Source: an uncultured Solirubrobacteraceae bacterium (GTDB lineage: Bacteria > Actinomycetota > Thermoleophilia > Solirubrobacterales > Solirubrobacteraceae). Taken from it: a DNA stretch of 32,337 nt. A program made the position numbers and the translations under genes. Of the stretch, positions 15,853-22,831 are shown piece after piece (position 1 is the stretch's first letter; each line of letters opens with the position of its first letter). The stretch covers positions 1-32,337 of the forward strand of contig CADCVQ010000037.1 in the NCBI GenBank assembly GCA_902806175.1. Reading direction: 5' to 3'. The notes beneath the pieces are model-generated. The model saw nothing but the letters and a program-made list of their open reading frames with translations, did no database searches and was not told the origin of the DNA.

Positions 15853-16592
15853 ACACGCGCGAGAAGGAGGCCTACCTCCGCGAGTACTCGATCCTGAAGT
15901 CGCAGGGCAAGCCGTTCTTCCCGTACTCGATCGCCAAGGACGCGATCATGGCGTGCGTCGTCATGGCGTCGATCATCCTCATGTCGCTCACGCTCGGCGC
16001 CGAGCTCGGACCGAAGGTCGACCCGACGACGACGACCTACACGCCGCGACCCGAGTGGTACTTCTTCTTTCTCTTCGAGGTCCTGCGGGTCGTCAAGCCG
16101 CCGTCGCTCACGCCGCTGGCCGCGATCGGCGTGCCGACGATCTGCATGATCCTGCTGTTCTTGCTGCCGTTCTATGATCGCAGCCCCGAGCGGCGCCCCG
16201 AGCGCCGGCCGATCGCGATGGCGGCGGCCTTCTTCACGATCGCCGCGATGGCCTTCCTCACCTACGAGGGCGCGAACGCCGGGTCGCCGAACCAGATCGA
16301 CATGGAGGCGCCCGAGGCCGTCGTCGCGCAGGGTGCCGCGAACCTGCGCACGTGGGAGTCCGGCAAGCAGGTGGTCGCGCAGTCCGGCTGTCTGGCCTGC
16401 CACAAGATCGGCCACAACGGCGGCACCCTGGGACCGGACCTGACGGCGATCGGCGGCCGCCTCGCGCGGCAGGCGATCGCGCGCACGCTCGTCAACCCGA
16501 CGGCGCCGATGCCGGCCTACACCGAGCTCGACGAGAAGAAGCGCGACGACCTCGTCGAGTTCCTCGCGCAGTTGAAGGGCGGCGAGCACTAG
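15849..16592 (+). CDS. qcrC: Cytochrome b subunit IV fused to a c-type cytochrome
   Basis: The 247 residues combine two parts. Residues ~25-140 hold three membrane helices and the subunit IV motif PEWYFFFLFEVLR (68-80), which lines the quinol site. Residues ~155-247 form a class I cytochrome c domain with CLACH (181-185) and a likely axial Met in NPTAPMPAY (M221). This arrangement matches QcrC of Bacillus; most studied actinobacteria instead have a diheme QcrC and an unsplit QcrB. The N-terminal ATG at 15849 overlaps the qcrB stop. Heme c must be attached outside the membrane, so cytochrome c maturation genes are expected elsewhere. Confidence 0.93.
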   Translation: MNTREKEAYLREYSILKSQGKPFFPYSIAKDAIMACVVMASIILMSLTLGAELGPKVDPTTTTYTPRPEWYFFFLFEVLRVVKPPSLTPLAAIGVPTICMILLFLLPFYDRSPERRPERRPIAMAAAFFTIAAMAFLTYEGANAGSPNQIDMEAPEAVVAQGAANLRTWESGKQVVAQSGCLACHKIGHNGGTLGPDLTAIGGRLARQAIARTLVNPTAPMPAYTELDEKKRDDLVEFLAQLKGGEH

Positions 16593-16662
16593 TGGCCCGC
16601 GGGCCCGCTCGTCAGGTCCCATCCTGAGCCAGCCCGACAGAGGAACGCTGCAGGAGCCGCAG

Positions 16663-17337
16663 GTGCGGGCGATGTTCGATCGCATCGCCGGCTTCTACGA
16701 CGTCATGAACTCCGTCATGACGGCCGGGCTGCACCACGGCTGGCGCCGTCGCGCCGTCGACCTCGCGCGCGTCGCTCCCGGCGATCGCGTGCTGGACGTC
16801 GCGACCGGCACGGGCGATCTCGCGCTCGAGCTGGCGGCGCGCGTCGCGCCCGGCGGCGAGGTGATCGCCGCGGACTTCTCGGAGGAGATGCTCACCCGAG
16901 CTCGCGCCAAGGGCGTCGGAGCGCCCGTGCCCGTGACCTTCGAGTGGGCCAACGCGATGGCGCTGCCCTACGCCGACGGCGAGTTCGCGGCGGCGACCGT
17001 CGGCTTCGGGGCGCGCAACTTCGCAGACCTCGACCAGGGCCTGCGCGAGATGACGCGCGTCGTGCGTCCCGGCGGGAGCGTCGTCGTGCTGGAGATCACG
17101 ACGCCGACGCGGCCGCCGCTGTCGACGTTCTACCGGCAGTGGTTCGATCGTGTGGTGCCCGTCATCGGCAAGCTCGCGGGCGATCCGGAGGCCTACAGCT
17201 ACCTGCCCGACTCCGTCAAGCGCTTTCCGGGGCCGCACGAGCTGGCCGCGCGGATGGACGGCTGCGGCCTAAACGTCTCCTACATCCTCACGGCCGGCGG
17301 GATCATCGCGCTGCACGCTGGCACCAGGCGAGGCTGA
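16663..17337 (+). CDS. menG: Demethylmenaquinone methyltransferase (MenG/UbiE family)
   Basis: This SAM-dependent methyltransferase would complete menaquinone by methylating demethylmenaquinone. Motifs are MFDRIAGFYDVMN at the N-terminus, the SAM loop VLDVATGTGDLAL (43-55), DFSEEML and a UbiE-like VGFGARNFADL block. The GTG at 16663 gives 224 residues. The open frame extends upstream to a CTG at 16624, adding LSQPDRGTLQEPQ, which looks like natural family N-terminus; no ATG, GTG or TTG lies between, so the real start may be that CTG. It follows the qcr operon by 70 bases and precedes the prenyl synthase gene, consistent with supplying the quinone for QcrABC. Confidence 0.92.
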   Translation: MRAMFDRIAGFYDVMNSVMTAGLHHGWRRRAVDLARVAPGDRVLDVATGTGDLALELAARVAPGGEVIAADFSEEMLTRARAKGVGAPVPVTFEWANAMALPYADGEFAAATVGFGARNFADLDQGLREMTRVVRPGGSVVVLEITTPTRPPLSTFYRQWFDRVVPVIGKLAGDPEAYSYLPDSVKRFPGPHELAARMDGCGLNVSYILTAGGIIALHAGTRRG

Positions 17338-17339
17338 CG

Positions 17340-18329
17340 GTGCGCAGCGCCGAGGCGACGCTCAGCGAGATCATCGGCGCGGCCGGAGCGCACGTACCGC
17401 GGCTGCTCGCGCTCGTCGAGGAACGGCTCGTGCTGCTCGCCGCCGGCCACGGCCCGGTGCTGGCCGAGCACGCGGGGGAGACGATCGCGGCGGGCGGAAA
17501 GAGGATGCGGCCGCTGCTCGTCGTGCTGGCGGCGGGGCCCCACGCGGGACGCGAGCGCGAGCTCGTCGCCGCGGCCGCCGCAGTCGAGCTGATCCACTCG
17601 GCGACGCTCGTCCACGACGACGTGCTCGACGGGGCGCGGCTGCGCCGCGGCGCGCCGACGGTCTGGGCGCGAGCCGGCCGCGACGTGGCTGTCGCAACCG
17701 GCGACCTGCTGTTCTCGCGCGCCTTCTCGGAGCTGACGGCGGTCGGCTCGCTGGCGGCGGTGCGGTCGCTGTCGCGCGCGACGTCGGCGCTCGCCGAGGG
17801 CGAGCTGCTGCAGCGCCAGGACGCGTGGAACGGCTCGGTCGCGATCGAGCGCTACCTGCTGCGCTGCGAGCTGAAGACCGCGCGCCTGTTCCAGGCAGCC
17901 TGCGAGATGGGCGCCCAGGTCGCCCGGCTGAGCACGTCGCAGATCGCCGAGCTCGGCGGCTTCGGGCGGGGGATCGGCCTCGCGTTTCAGCTGCTCGACG
18001 ACGTTCTCGACGTTGCGGGGCCGGCCTCGCTGACGGGCAAGCACCGTGGCACCGACCTGCTCGACGGCACGGTCACGCTGCCGCTGATCCTCGCGCGCGA
18101 GCGCGACGCGCGGCTGGCCGCGGTCGACCTGCGCACGATCACGACGCCCGCGGCGGCCGAGCAGCTCTGCGAGAGCATCGAGCAGACGGGTGCGCTGCGC
18201 GAGTCGCAGGCGCGTGCGCTGCAGATCGTCGCCGAGGCGAAGCTCGCACTCGACGGCCTGCCGCTCGAGAACGGTCAGCGTAGGGCGCTGAACCTCGTCG
18301 CCGACTCGGTGGCGGAGCGCACGGCGTAA
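17340..18329 (+). CDS. Trans-polyprenyl diphosphate synthase (menaquinone side chain)
   Basis: The 329-residue protein starts at a GTG 2 nt after the menG stop. Both Asp-rich motifs of chain-length-determining prenyl synthases are present: HDDVLD (D93-D97) followed by RLRRGAPT, and LLDDVLD (D220-D224). GGKRMRPLL (~52-60) binds the substrate diphosphate. It would extend FPP with IPP to the long chain used for menaquinone; the exact length is not readable with confidence. Its neighbours are menG and the bc complex. Typical symbols would be hepT or ispB, but the chain length is unknown so none is given. Confidence 0.92.
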   Translation: MRSAEATLSEIIGAAGAHVPRLLALVEERLVLLAAGHGPVLAEHAGETIAAGGKRMRPLLVVLAAGPHAGRERELVAAAAAVELIHSATLVHDDVLDGARLRRGAPTVWARAGRDVAVATGDLLFSRAFSELTAVGSLAAVRSLSRATSALAEGELLQRQDAWNGSVAIERYLLRCELKTARLFQAACEMGAQVARLSTSQIAELGGFGRGIGLAFQLLDDVLDVAGPASLTGKHRGTDLLDGTVTLPLILARERDARLAAVDLRTITTPAAAEQLCESIEQTGALRESQARALQIVAEAKLALDGLPLENGQRRALNLVADSVAERTA

Positions 18330-18337
18330 CCGTCGCG

Positions 18338-18355
18338 TCGCCGCAAGCGCGGCGA
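18338..18355. terminator. Hairpin between convergent genes
   Basis: TCGCCGC and GCGGCGA form a perfect 7-bp stem with loop AAGC in the gap between the prenyl synthase gene and the minus-strand zinc-ribbon gene. No T-run follows on either side. Confidence 0.4.
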
Positions 18356-18373
18356 GTCCGGCGATGAGTCCGC

Positions 18374-18799
18374 CTAGAAGTCTTCGGGCAGGACGTGCCC
18401 GGCCGCCAGCGCCGTGACGAAGCGCTCGATGGCTTCTTCCATGTTCGCCCGCGTGAGCTGGCGCAGATCGGCTACGAGCGCCTCCGTTCCGCGGTCGAGT
18501 GTCTCGTCGAAGCGCTGGATCGCCTCTTCCTCGAAGATGTCCGTGACGTTCCACTCGCAGTTGGGGCAGCGCAGGCTGACCTCCCAGCGGGAGCGATCGG
18601 CCTCTTCCCACGTGAGGGGGTAGACGAGCTGCGACGTGCACTCCGGGCACACGTGGATGTCGGTCTCGACGGGACCGACGTCCTCGAAGGAGATGACCTC
18701 GATCGTCTTGCCGGAGGGCAGAACCACCTTGCGGACGTACTGGTTGTGATCCGGCGCCGGGCTGTTTTCGAACTCCTGCATGACCAACTCATCGGTCAC
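18374..18799 (-). CDS. Small zinc-ribbon protein
   Basis: The 141-residue protein has a CPEC pair (C51, C54) and a CPNC pair (C78, C81), the layout of a zinc ribbon, between a beta-rich N-terminus (VRKVVLPSGKTIEVISFEDV) and an acidic helical C-terminus (EEEAIQRFDETLDRGTEALV). It has no membrane segment. The GTG at 18799 is the first start; ATG at 18781 is an alternative that removes six residues. No known function is recognised; it may bind a protein or nucleic acid. It is transcribed away from tatA, with about 110 bp between the two starts. Confidence 0.75.
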   Translation of the reverse strand: MTDELVMQEFENSPAPDHNQYVRKVVLPSGKTIEVISFEDVGPVETDIHVCPECTSQLVYPLTWEEADRSRWEVSLRCPNCEWNVTDIFEEEAIQRFDETLDRGTEALVADLRQLTRANMEEAIERFVTALAAGHVLPEDF

Positions 18800-18874
18800 G
18801 CCATGACGGAACTTGACAGTTCCCTATGAATGTCCAGAACACGTCCACGCGACAACTGCGCCAGACGGGCGCGG

Positions 18875-18880
18875 TACTCT
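18875..18880 (+). promoter_or_regulatory. Minus-10 box TACTCT for tatA with ribosome site GTGAGG
   Basis: TACTCT lies 28 nt before the tatA ATG. The leader, about 22 nt, includes GTGAGG at 18895-18900, spaced 8 nt from the ATG. This is the one clearly led (not leaderless) transcript among the promoters I see. Confidence 0.5.
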
Positions 18881-18908
18881 GTCGTCAACCAACCGTGAGG
18901 TGCTTTTC

Positions 18909-19136
18909 ATGCCGTTTGGCCCCCTCGAGATCGGCATCGTCCTTCTGATCGTCCTCGTCGTCTTCGGCCCCAAGCGCCTGCCCGACCTCGGTCGCTCGCT
19001 CGGTTCGGGGATGCGCGAGTTCAAGGATTCGATCACTGGCAACCACAAGGACGAGGACGACGACGGTCCTTCCAAGCTCACCGCGGCGGCCAAGGCCGAC
19101 GAGCCGGACGAGGCCGCCAAGCGGCCCGCCAGCTGA
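18909..19136 (+). CDS. tatA: Twin-arginine translocase subunit TatA
   Basis: The 75-residue protein has the TatA plan: a short N-terminus, one membrane helix (~5-20, LEIGIVLLIVLVVFGPKRLP), the FGPKRLPDLGRSLGSG hinge and an amphipathic helix, then an acidic, soluble tail. It forms the channel component for export of folded proteins. tatC overlaps its stop; no tatB is seen, so this may be a minimal TatAC system. The Rieske protein upstream is a probable substrate. Confidence 0.95.
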   Translation: MPFGPLEIGIVLLIVLVVFGPKRLPDLGRSLGSGMREFKDSITGNHKDEDDDGPSKLTAAAKADEPDEAAKRPAS

Positions 19137-20359
19137 GCCGGCAGCGCCGCATCGCGGCCGCGCTGCGGCCCATCAGTCACGAGGACAAGCTCACCCTCGT
19201 CGACCATCTGTCGGAGCTGCGCCGCCGGCTGCTGATCTCGGCCCTGACGCTCGTGGCCGCGTTCGCCGTCTGCTTCTGGCAGAACAACGCGATTCTCGAC
19301 ATCGTCACGAAGCCGGTCCGGGAGACGCAGAACCTCCAGAACCCGAGCAAGCGCAGCCAGGATCCGCTCGAGCAGGCGGCGCGTTTCCAGAAGGAGCAGG
19401 CGCAGGCGCTGACGGCGCTCGCGCCCGCGTTGGACTCCGTGGCCAGGACGTTCGACTCGCTCGCCGGTGCCGAGAACCTCTCGATCGCGCAGCGGGCGGC
19501 GATCGCGCGCAACTCGCGAACGCTCGCGTCGGCCAGCCGCCAGGTCGCCCAGGCGGCGGCCTCCGTGCCGAGGAACACGCAACGCAACCTCGTGACGTTG
19601 GGCGTCACCGAGCCGTTCACCGCGACGATCACGATCGCCTTCTACGCGTCGCTGCTGCTGGCGATGCCGATGCTGCTCTTCCAGGCCTACGCGTTCGTGC
19701 TGCCCGCCTTCAGTCCGGGAGAGCGAAAGCTCGCGCTCCCGCTGATGCTGATGGTGCCCGTGCTCTTCATCGCGGGGGCGGCGTTCGGCTACTTCGTCGT
19801 GCTCGAACGCGCTGTGCAGTTCCTGCAGAACTTCAACGACGACTCGTTCGACATCCTCTTGCAGGCCAAGGACTACTTCAAGTTCGCGGTCCTCTTCGTG
19901 GCCGGCATCGGCCTGCTGTTTCAGATCCCGGTCGGCGTCCTGGCGATCACGCGGCTGGGCATCTTCACGCCGCGCCAGCTCGCCAAGAACCGCGGCTACG
20001 TGATCCTCGGCATCGCGATCGTGGCGGCGGTCGCCACGCCCACGCCCGACCCCTTCACGATGACGCTCGCGATGGGGCCGTTGATCATCCTCTTCGAGCT
20101 GAGCATCCTGCTCGCGCGCTGGCTCGAGCGCGTCAGCCCGCGCGGCAAGAGCAGCCGCTGGGCCGACGACGACGAGGACGAGCACGACGAGGGCGACGAG
20201 GACGACGACGACGACGACGGCGATTGGGACCCGTTCGCGGAGGAGGAGCTCGACGAGGACGATGAGGACGGCGACCTCGACCTCGACCTCGACCGCAGCG
20301 AGCCGGCCGGTCGCGACGGCGACCTGACTAAGCTGGAGGGACCCGACCGGAAGGACTGA
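19133..20359 (+). CDS. tatC: Twin-arginine translocase subunit TatC, enlarged, probable CTG start
   Basis: TatC recognises twin-arginine signals in the membrane. The conserved N-terminal motif DHLSELRRRLL is encoded at 19200-19235, so a GTG at 19253 inside the first helix is too late. Upstream in frame no ATG, GTG or TTG occurs; a CTG at 19133 overlaps the tatA stop as CTGA and gives 408 residues. TM1 (~38-54) is followed by an extracytoplasmic loop of about 110 residues, roughly twice that of E. coli, with a helical Ala/Gln/Arg-rich insert. Later motifs are typical (LPAFSPGERK, LFQIPVGV, TPTPDPFTM). The C-terminal ~65 residues are extremely acidic (DDDDDDGD), cytoplasmic. The family is usually 240-320 residues. 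Confidence 0.93.
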   Translation: MSRQRRIAAALRPISHEDKLTLVDHLSELRRRLLISALTLVAAFAVCFWQNNAILDIVTKPVRETQNLQNPSKRSQDPLEQAARFQKEQAQALTALAPALDSVARTFDSLAGAENLSIAQRAAIARNSRTLASASRQVAQAAASVPRNTQRNLVTLGVTEPFTATITIAFYASLLLAMPMLLFQAYAFVLPAFSPGERKLALPLMLMVPVLFIAGAAFGYFVVLERAVQFLQNFNDDSFDILLQAKDYFKFAVLFVAGIGLLFQIPVGVLAITRLGIFTPRQLAKNRGYVILGIAIVAAVATPTPDPFTMTLAMGPLIILFELSILLARWLERVSPRGKSSRWADDDEDEHDEGDEDDDDDDGDWDPFAEEELDEDDEDGDLDLDLDRSEPAGRDGDLTKLEGPDRKD

Positions 20360-20366
20360 TCGCTCG

Positions 20367-21065
20367 ATGCTGTTCGACCTGCGCGGACGCGGCCGGCGCC
20401 GCACCGTGCAAGCCATCTACCTCTCCCTCGCCATCCTCATGGGTGGCGGGCTCGTCCTGTTCGGCATCGGAAGCGACCAGAGCGGCGGGTTGGTCGACGG
20501 CCTCGTCGGCGAGGACGGCGGCGGCGGCGGCAGCGCGACCGAGTCGCTCGACGAGCAGATCGACGCACAGCTCGCCAAGACGCGCGCCAACCCCAAGGAC
20601 GCCGACGCGTGGGCGCAGCTTGCGATCGCCCGCTTCCGGCGCGCCGGCATCGAGGGCCAGCAGCAGGACGGCACGTACACCGCCGCCGGCAAGCGCCGCC
20701 TCGGGCTGGCCGCGGCCGCGTGGGAACGCCACCTCGCGCTCGATCCGAAGAAGCCCGACGTCCGCGCGGCGAACCTCATGGTCCAGGCCTACGGCGTCCA
20801 GGGCCTCAACCAGCTCAACAACGCCGTCAACGCAAAGCAGATCGTGACGCAGGCCGAGCGACCGCCGAGCTCGAACCTCTACGCCCAGCTCGCGGTGCTC
20901 GCCTACCAGGCCGGCGACAACCGCACGGGCGACCTCGCCGGCACCAGGGCGGTCGATCTCGCGCCGAAGGCGGACCGCAAGGAGCTGCGCCAGCAGCTCG
21001 ACCTGCTCAAGCAGCAGGCCGCCACCGACCGCGCGCAGCAGACCGCGACGACGCCCGCGAGCTGA
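20367..21065 (+). CDS. Membrane-anchored TPR-like protein
   Basis: This 232-residue protein starts 7 nt after tatC, with GGAAGG upstream. One membrane helix (~14-34, AIYLSLAILMGGGLVLFGIG) is preceded by a basic N-terminus, so the rest likely faces outward. A Gly/Asp-rich linker (GLVGEDGGGGG) leads to helical repeats that resemble TPR units (AQLAIARFRRAG, AAWERHLALDPKKPDVRAAN, LYAQLAVLAYQAGD). It is probably co-transcribed with tatA-tatC and could help assembly or export of envelope proteins; that role is inferred from position. Confidence 0.75.
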   Translation: MLFDLRGRGRRRTVQAIYLSLAILMGGGLVLFGIGSDQSGGLVDGLVGEDGGGGGSATESLDEQIDAQLAKTRANPKDADAWAQLAIARFRRAGIEGQQQDGTYTAAGKRRLGLAAAAWERHLALDPKKPDVRAANLMVQAYGVQGLNQLNNAVNAKQIVTQAERPPSSNLYAQLAVLAYQAGDNRTGDLAGTRAVDLAPKADRKELRQQLDLLKQQAATDRAQQTATTPAS

Positions 21066-21096
21066 GCGACCGCTCGCGGCGACGCGGGGCGACCAC

Positions 21097-21102
21097 TAGG
21101 AT
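21097..21102 (+). promoter_or_regulatory. Minus-10 box TAGGAT for tRNA-Lys
   Basis: TAGGAT lies 20 nt before the mature tRNA. Transcription would start near 21109, just where a 17-nt inverted repeat (GCTGGGT-CGC-ACCCAGC, 21108-21124) begins; its last two bases are the first two of the tRNA. Confidence 0.45.
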
Positions 21103-21122
21103 TGCCCGCTGGGTCGCACCCA

Positions 21123-21195
21123 GCCCCTGTAGCTCAACTGGCAGAGCAGCGGACTCTTAATCCGAAGGTTCCAGGTTCGATTCCTGGCGGGGGCA
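21123..21195 (+). tRNA. tRNA-Lys (anticodon CTT)
   Basis: The 73-nt cloverleaf has acceptor arms GCCCCTG and CGGGGGC (one T-G pair), a D arm GCTC/GAGC, an anticodon loop CTCTTAA giving CTT for codon AAG, and a T arm CCAGG-TTCGATT-CCTGG. The discriminator is A and CCA is not encoded. The first anticodon-stem pair is G-A; the other four are Watson-Crick. It is flanked by hairpins on both sides. Confidence 0.95.
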
Positions 21196-21202
21196 CTGGA
21201 CG

Positions 21203-21217
21203 AGCTCGCAGCGAGCT
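21203..21217 (+). terminator. Inverted repeat after tRNA-Lys
   Basis: AGCTCGC-A-GCGAGCT is a perfect dyad 8 nt after the tRNA. As RNA it would make a 5-bp stem with a 5-nt loop. There is no T-run. It may end tRNA transcription or that of the convergent lipoprotein gene. Confidence 0.3.
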
Positions 21218-21292
21218 GCAGGCACTCATCACAAGAGCGGGGATGACGATCGGGCGGGAAGATCTCCTCCAACCTGACGCGACGGCGGGGCG

Positions 21293-22762
21293 CTACCGGG
21301 CGCCCGCGACCGGCGCCCCGAGTGCCGACTGGCTGCGCAGGCGAAACGTGGCGCTCGGATCGACCGGAACGGTCGTGCTGAAGCTGCCGTCGGCGCGGGT
21401 GTCCATTCGTGCGATCGTGCGCCAGCCCGCGTCGCCCTCGAGCACCTCGAGGCGTGCCTCGCGCCGGCCGGATCCCGGCCTGACGAGCCCCCAGAAGCGG
21501 ACCTTGCCGGCTCCGGCGCGGCGCGCGACGAGCGCCAGCGCGAACGCGCGGTGCGCGGGCTTCGGCCGGCCGTCGGCGAAGCGCAGCCCGGACTGGTAGT
21601 CGCCCCAGCGCTCGCGCAGAGTCGCCCCCGGGCGCCGGGGCAGATCGCGGACGAGGAACTGCGCGACGCTGCGCACGGCCGGCTGGGCCCGCGCGATCCG
21701 CTCGGCCTCGGGCAGCCAGCGCGCCTGCTCTGCGAGGTCGGCGGACTGCGTCGGATCGGGCGGAGCGGTCTGGTAGCCCGCCTCGGTGAGGTACAGCGCG
21801 AGGTGGTTGCGGGTGCGCCCGGCGGCGTGCAGGCGCGCCAGCAGCGACGTGAGCCGCTCCAGGTCCGCCGTGCGGACGTTGTCGGCGCGCGGGTCGGACT
21901 GCCAGGGCGCCAGCGCGAGCGAGTACGGATGGTGTGACCAGCCGTCGCCGGGCAGCGCCGTGAAGTCGGCGCACTCCGTGCGAGTCAGCGGTCGCAGCGC
22001 CTCGTCGACGCACGCCATCTCGCGCAGGAACGTCAGCGGCGCCATGCGCTCGTCGGCGTCGTCGCCGCGCGCGCTGCCGACCGAGGAGGTCGCGCCGATC
22101 AGGACGAGCGCATCCGGCGCGGCGGCCTCGATGCGCGCAACCGCCGCGCGCACCATCGCGCGGTACAGGTGCGGCGCCGCGGGCTGCCAGCCGTCCCGCG
22201 TGCGCTCCCACTGCGGCAGCAGGAACGCGTTGTGGTTGGGCTCGTTCCAGATCGTGAACGCGGCCGCGTCGCCGTAGCGCCGCGCGACCGCCTCGGCGAA
22301 ATCGGCGTAGTCCTCGACGAGGACGGTGTCGCGTTCGCGCTGTGCCCGCCGGCTCGCCCTGGCGACGCCCCAGCGCGGCGCCCAGAACGCGATGTCGATC
22401 GCGGTCCGCATGCCGCGCGCGCGAGCCATCTCGTGGACGCGGTCAAGCGCGGCCCACGCGCCGCGCGGATAGGCCCGCGGATCGGTGCCGTCGAACGCCG
22501 GTCGCCGCGCTGCCCGCGGGGCGGGCGCGATGACCGACCAGCCGGCCGTGACGCGAACCCAATCGACCCCGAGCGCGCGCATGTCGTCGAGCGTCGCCGC
22601 GATGCGCTGCGGCGGGCGGTGCAGCACCTCGGCGTCGTCCTGGATGATCGTCACGACGCCCGGCGGCGTTCGAGGCGCGTCCCCGCAGCCGGCGCACGCG
22701 AGCGCCACGAGCGCGAGCACGACTGCGCCGGCCGGTATCCACGCGCGCGCGCTCGCGATCAC
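21293..22762 (-). CDS. Secreted lipoprotein, clan GH-A glycosidase-like
   Basis: This 489-residue protein starts at a GTG right after a leaderless promoter. The N-terminus is a signal peptide ending near C26 (LACAGC, a loose lipobox), so it is probably a lipid-anchored protein. The rest follows a (beta/alpha)8 barrel: IDIAFWAPRWG, then TIWNEPNHNAF with the likely acid/base E174 after Asn, and LYLTEAGYQT with the likely nucleophile E327 at the end of a late strand. Arg-rich QFLVRDLPRR and a C-terminal beta-domain (~410-489) follow. Such proteins resemble GH39/GH5-type enzymes acting on polysaccharide; substrate and family are unknown. Confidence 0.8.
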   Translation of the reverse strand: MIASARAWIPAGAVVLALVALACAGCGDAPRTPPGVVTIIQDDAEVLHRPPQRIAATLDDMRALGVDWVRVTAGWSVIAPAPRAARRPAFDGTDPRAYPRGAWAALDRVHEMARARGMRTAIDIAFWAPRWGVARASRRAQRERDTVLVEDYADFAEAVARRYGDAAAFTIWNEPNHNAFLLPQWERTRDGWQPAAPHLYRAMVRAAVARIEAAAPDALVLIGATSSVGSARGDDADERMAPLTFLREMACVDEALRPLTRTECADFTALPGDGWSHHPYSLALAPWQSDPRADNVRTADLERLTSLLARLHAAGRTRNHLALYLTEAGYQTAPPDPTQSADLAEQARWLPEAERIARAQPAVRSVAQFLVRDLPRRPGATLRERWGDYQSGLRFADGRPKPAHRAFALALVARRAGAGKVRFWGLVRPGSGRREARLEVLEGDAGWRTIARMDTRADGSFSTTVPVDPSATFRLRSQSALGAPVAGAR

Positions 22763-22768
22763 GACACC

Positions 22769-22774
22769 AGGCTA
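22769..22774 (-). promoter_or_regulatory. Minus-10 box TAGCCT for the lipoprotein gene
   Basis: On the minus strand TAGCCT is followed by GGTGTC and then the GTG start at 22762, 6 nt later, predicting a leaderless transcript. The divergent aminotransferase promoter lies 45 bp away. Confidence 0.55.
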
Positions 22775-22818
22775 CGGCCACGAGCGCCGCGAATCGCTAG
22801 TCCGTGCGCCGATCCTCG

Positions 22819-22824
22819 TAGGCT
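22819..22824 (+). promoter_or_regulatory. Minus-10 box TAGGCT for the aminotransferase operon
   Basis: TAGGCT ends 7 nt before the ATG at 22832, again leaderless. It supports this start over an upstream in-frame one. Confidence 0.55.
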
Positions 22825-22831
22825 CTCTCGC

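Noticed and set aside
18808-18823. GGAAC-TTGACA-GTTCC dyad upstream of the zinc-ribbon gene, considered as an SOS box
   Set aside because: The LexA box of Gram-positives needs GAAC-N4-GTTC; here the spacer is six, and the neighbours are not SOS genes. The TTGACA also lacks a minus-10 at the right distance.
18824-20416. 530-codon minus-strand open frame opposite tatA-tatC
   Set aside because: Low-complexity Val/Glu/Arg content arises from the complement of tatC, including its acidic tail.
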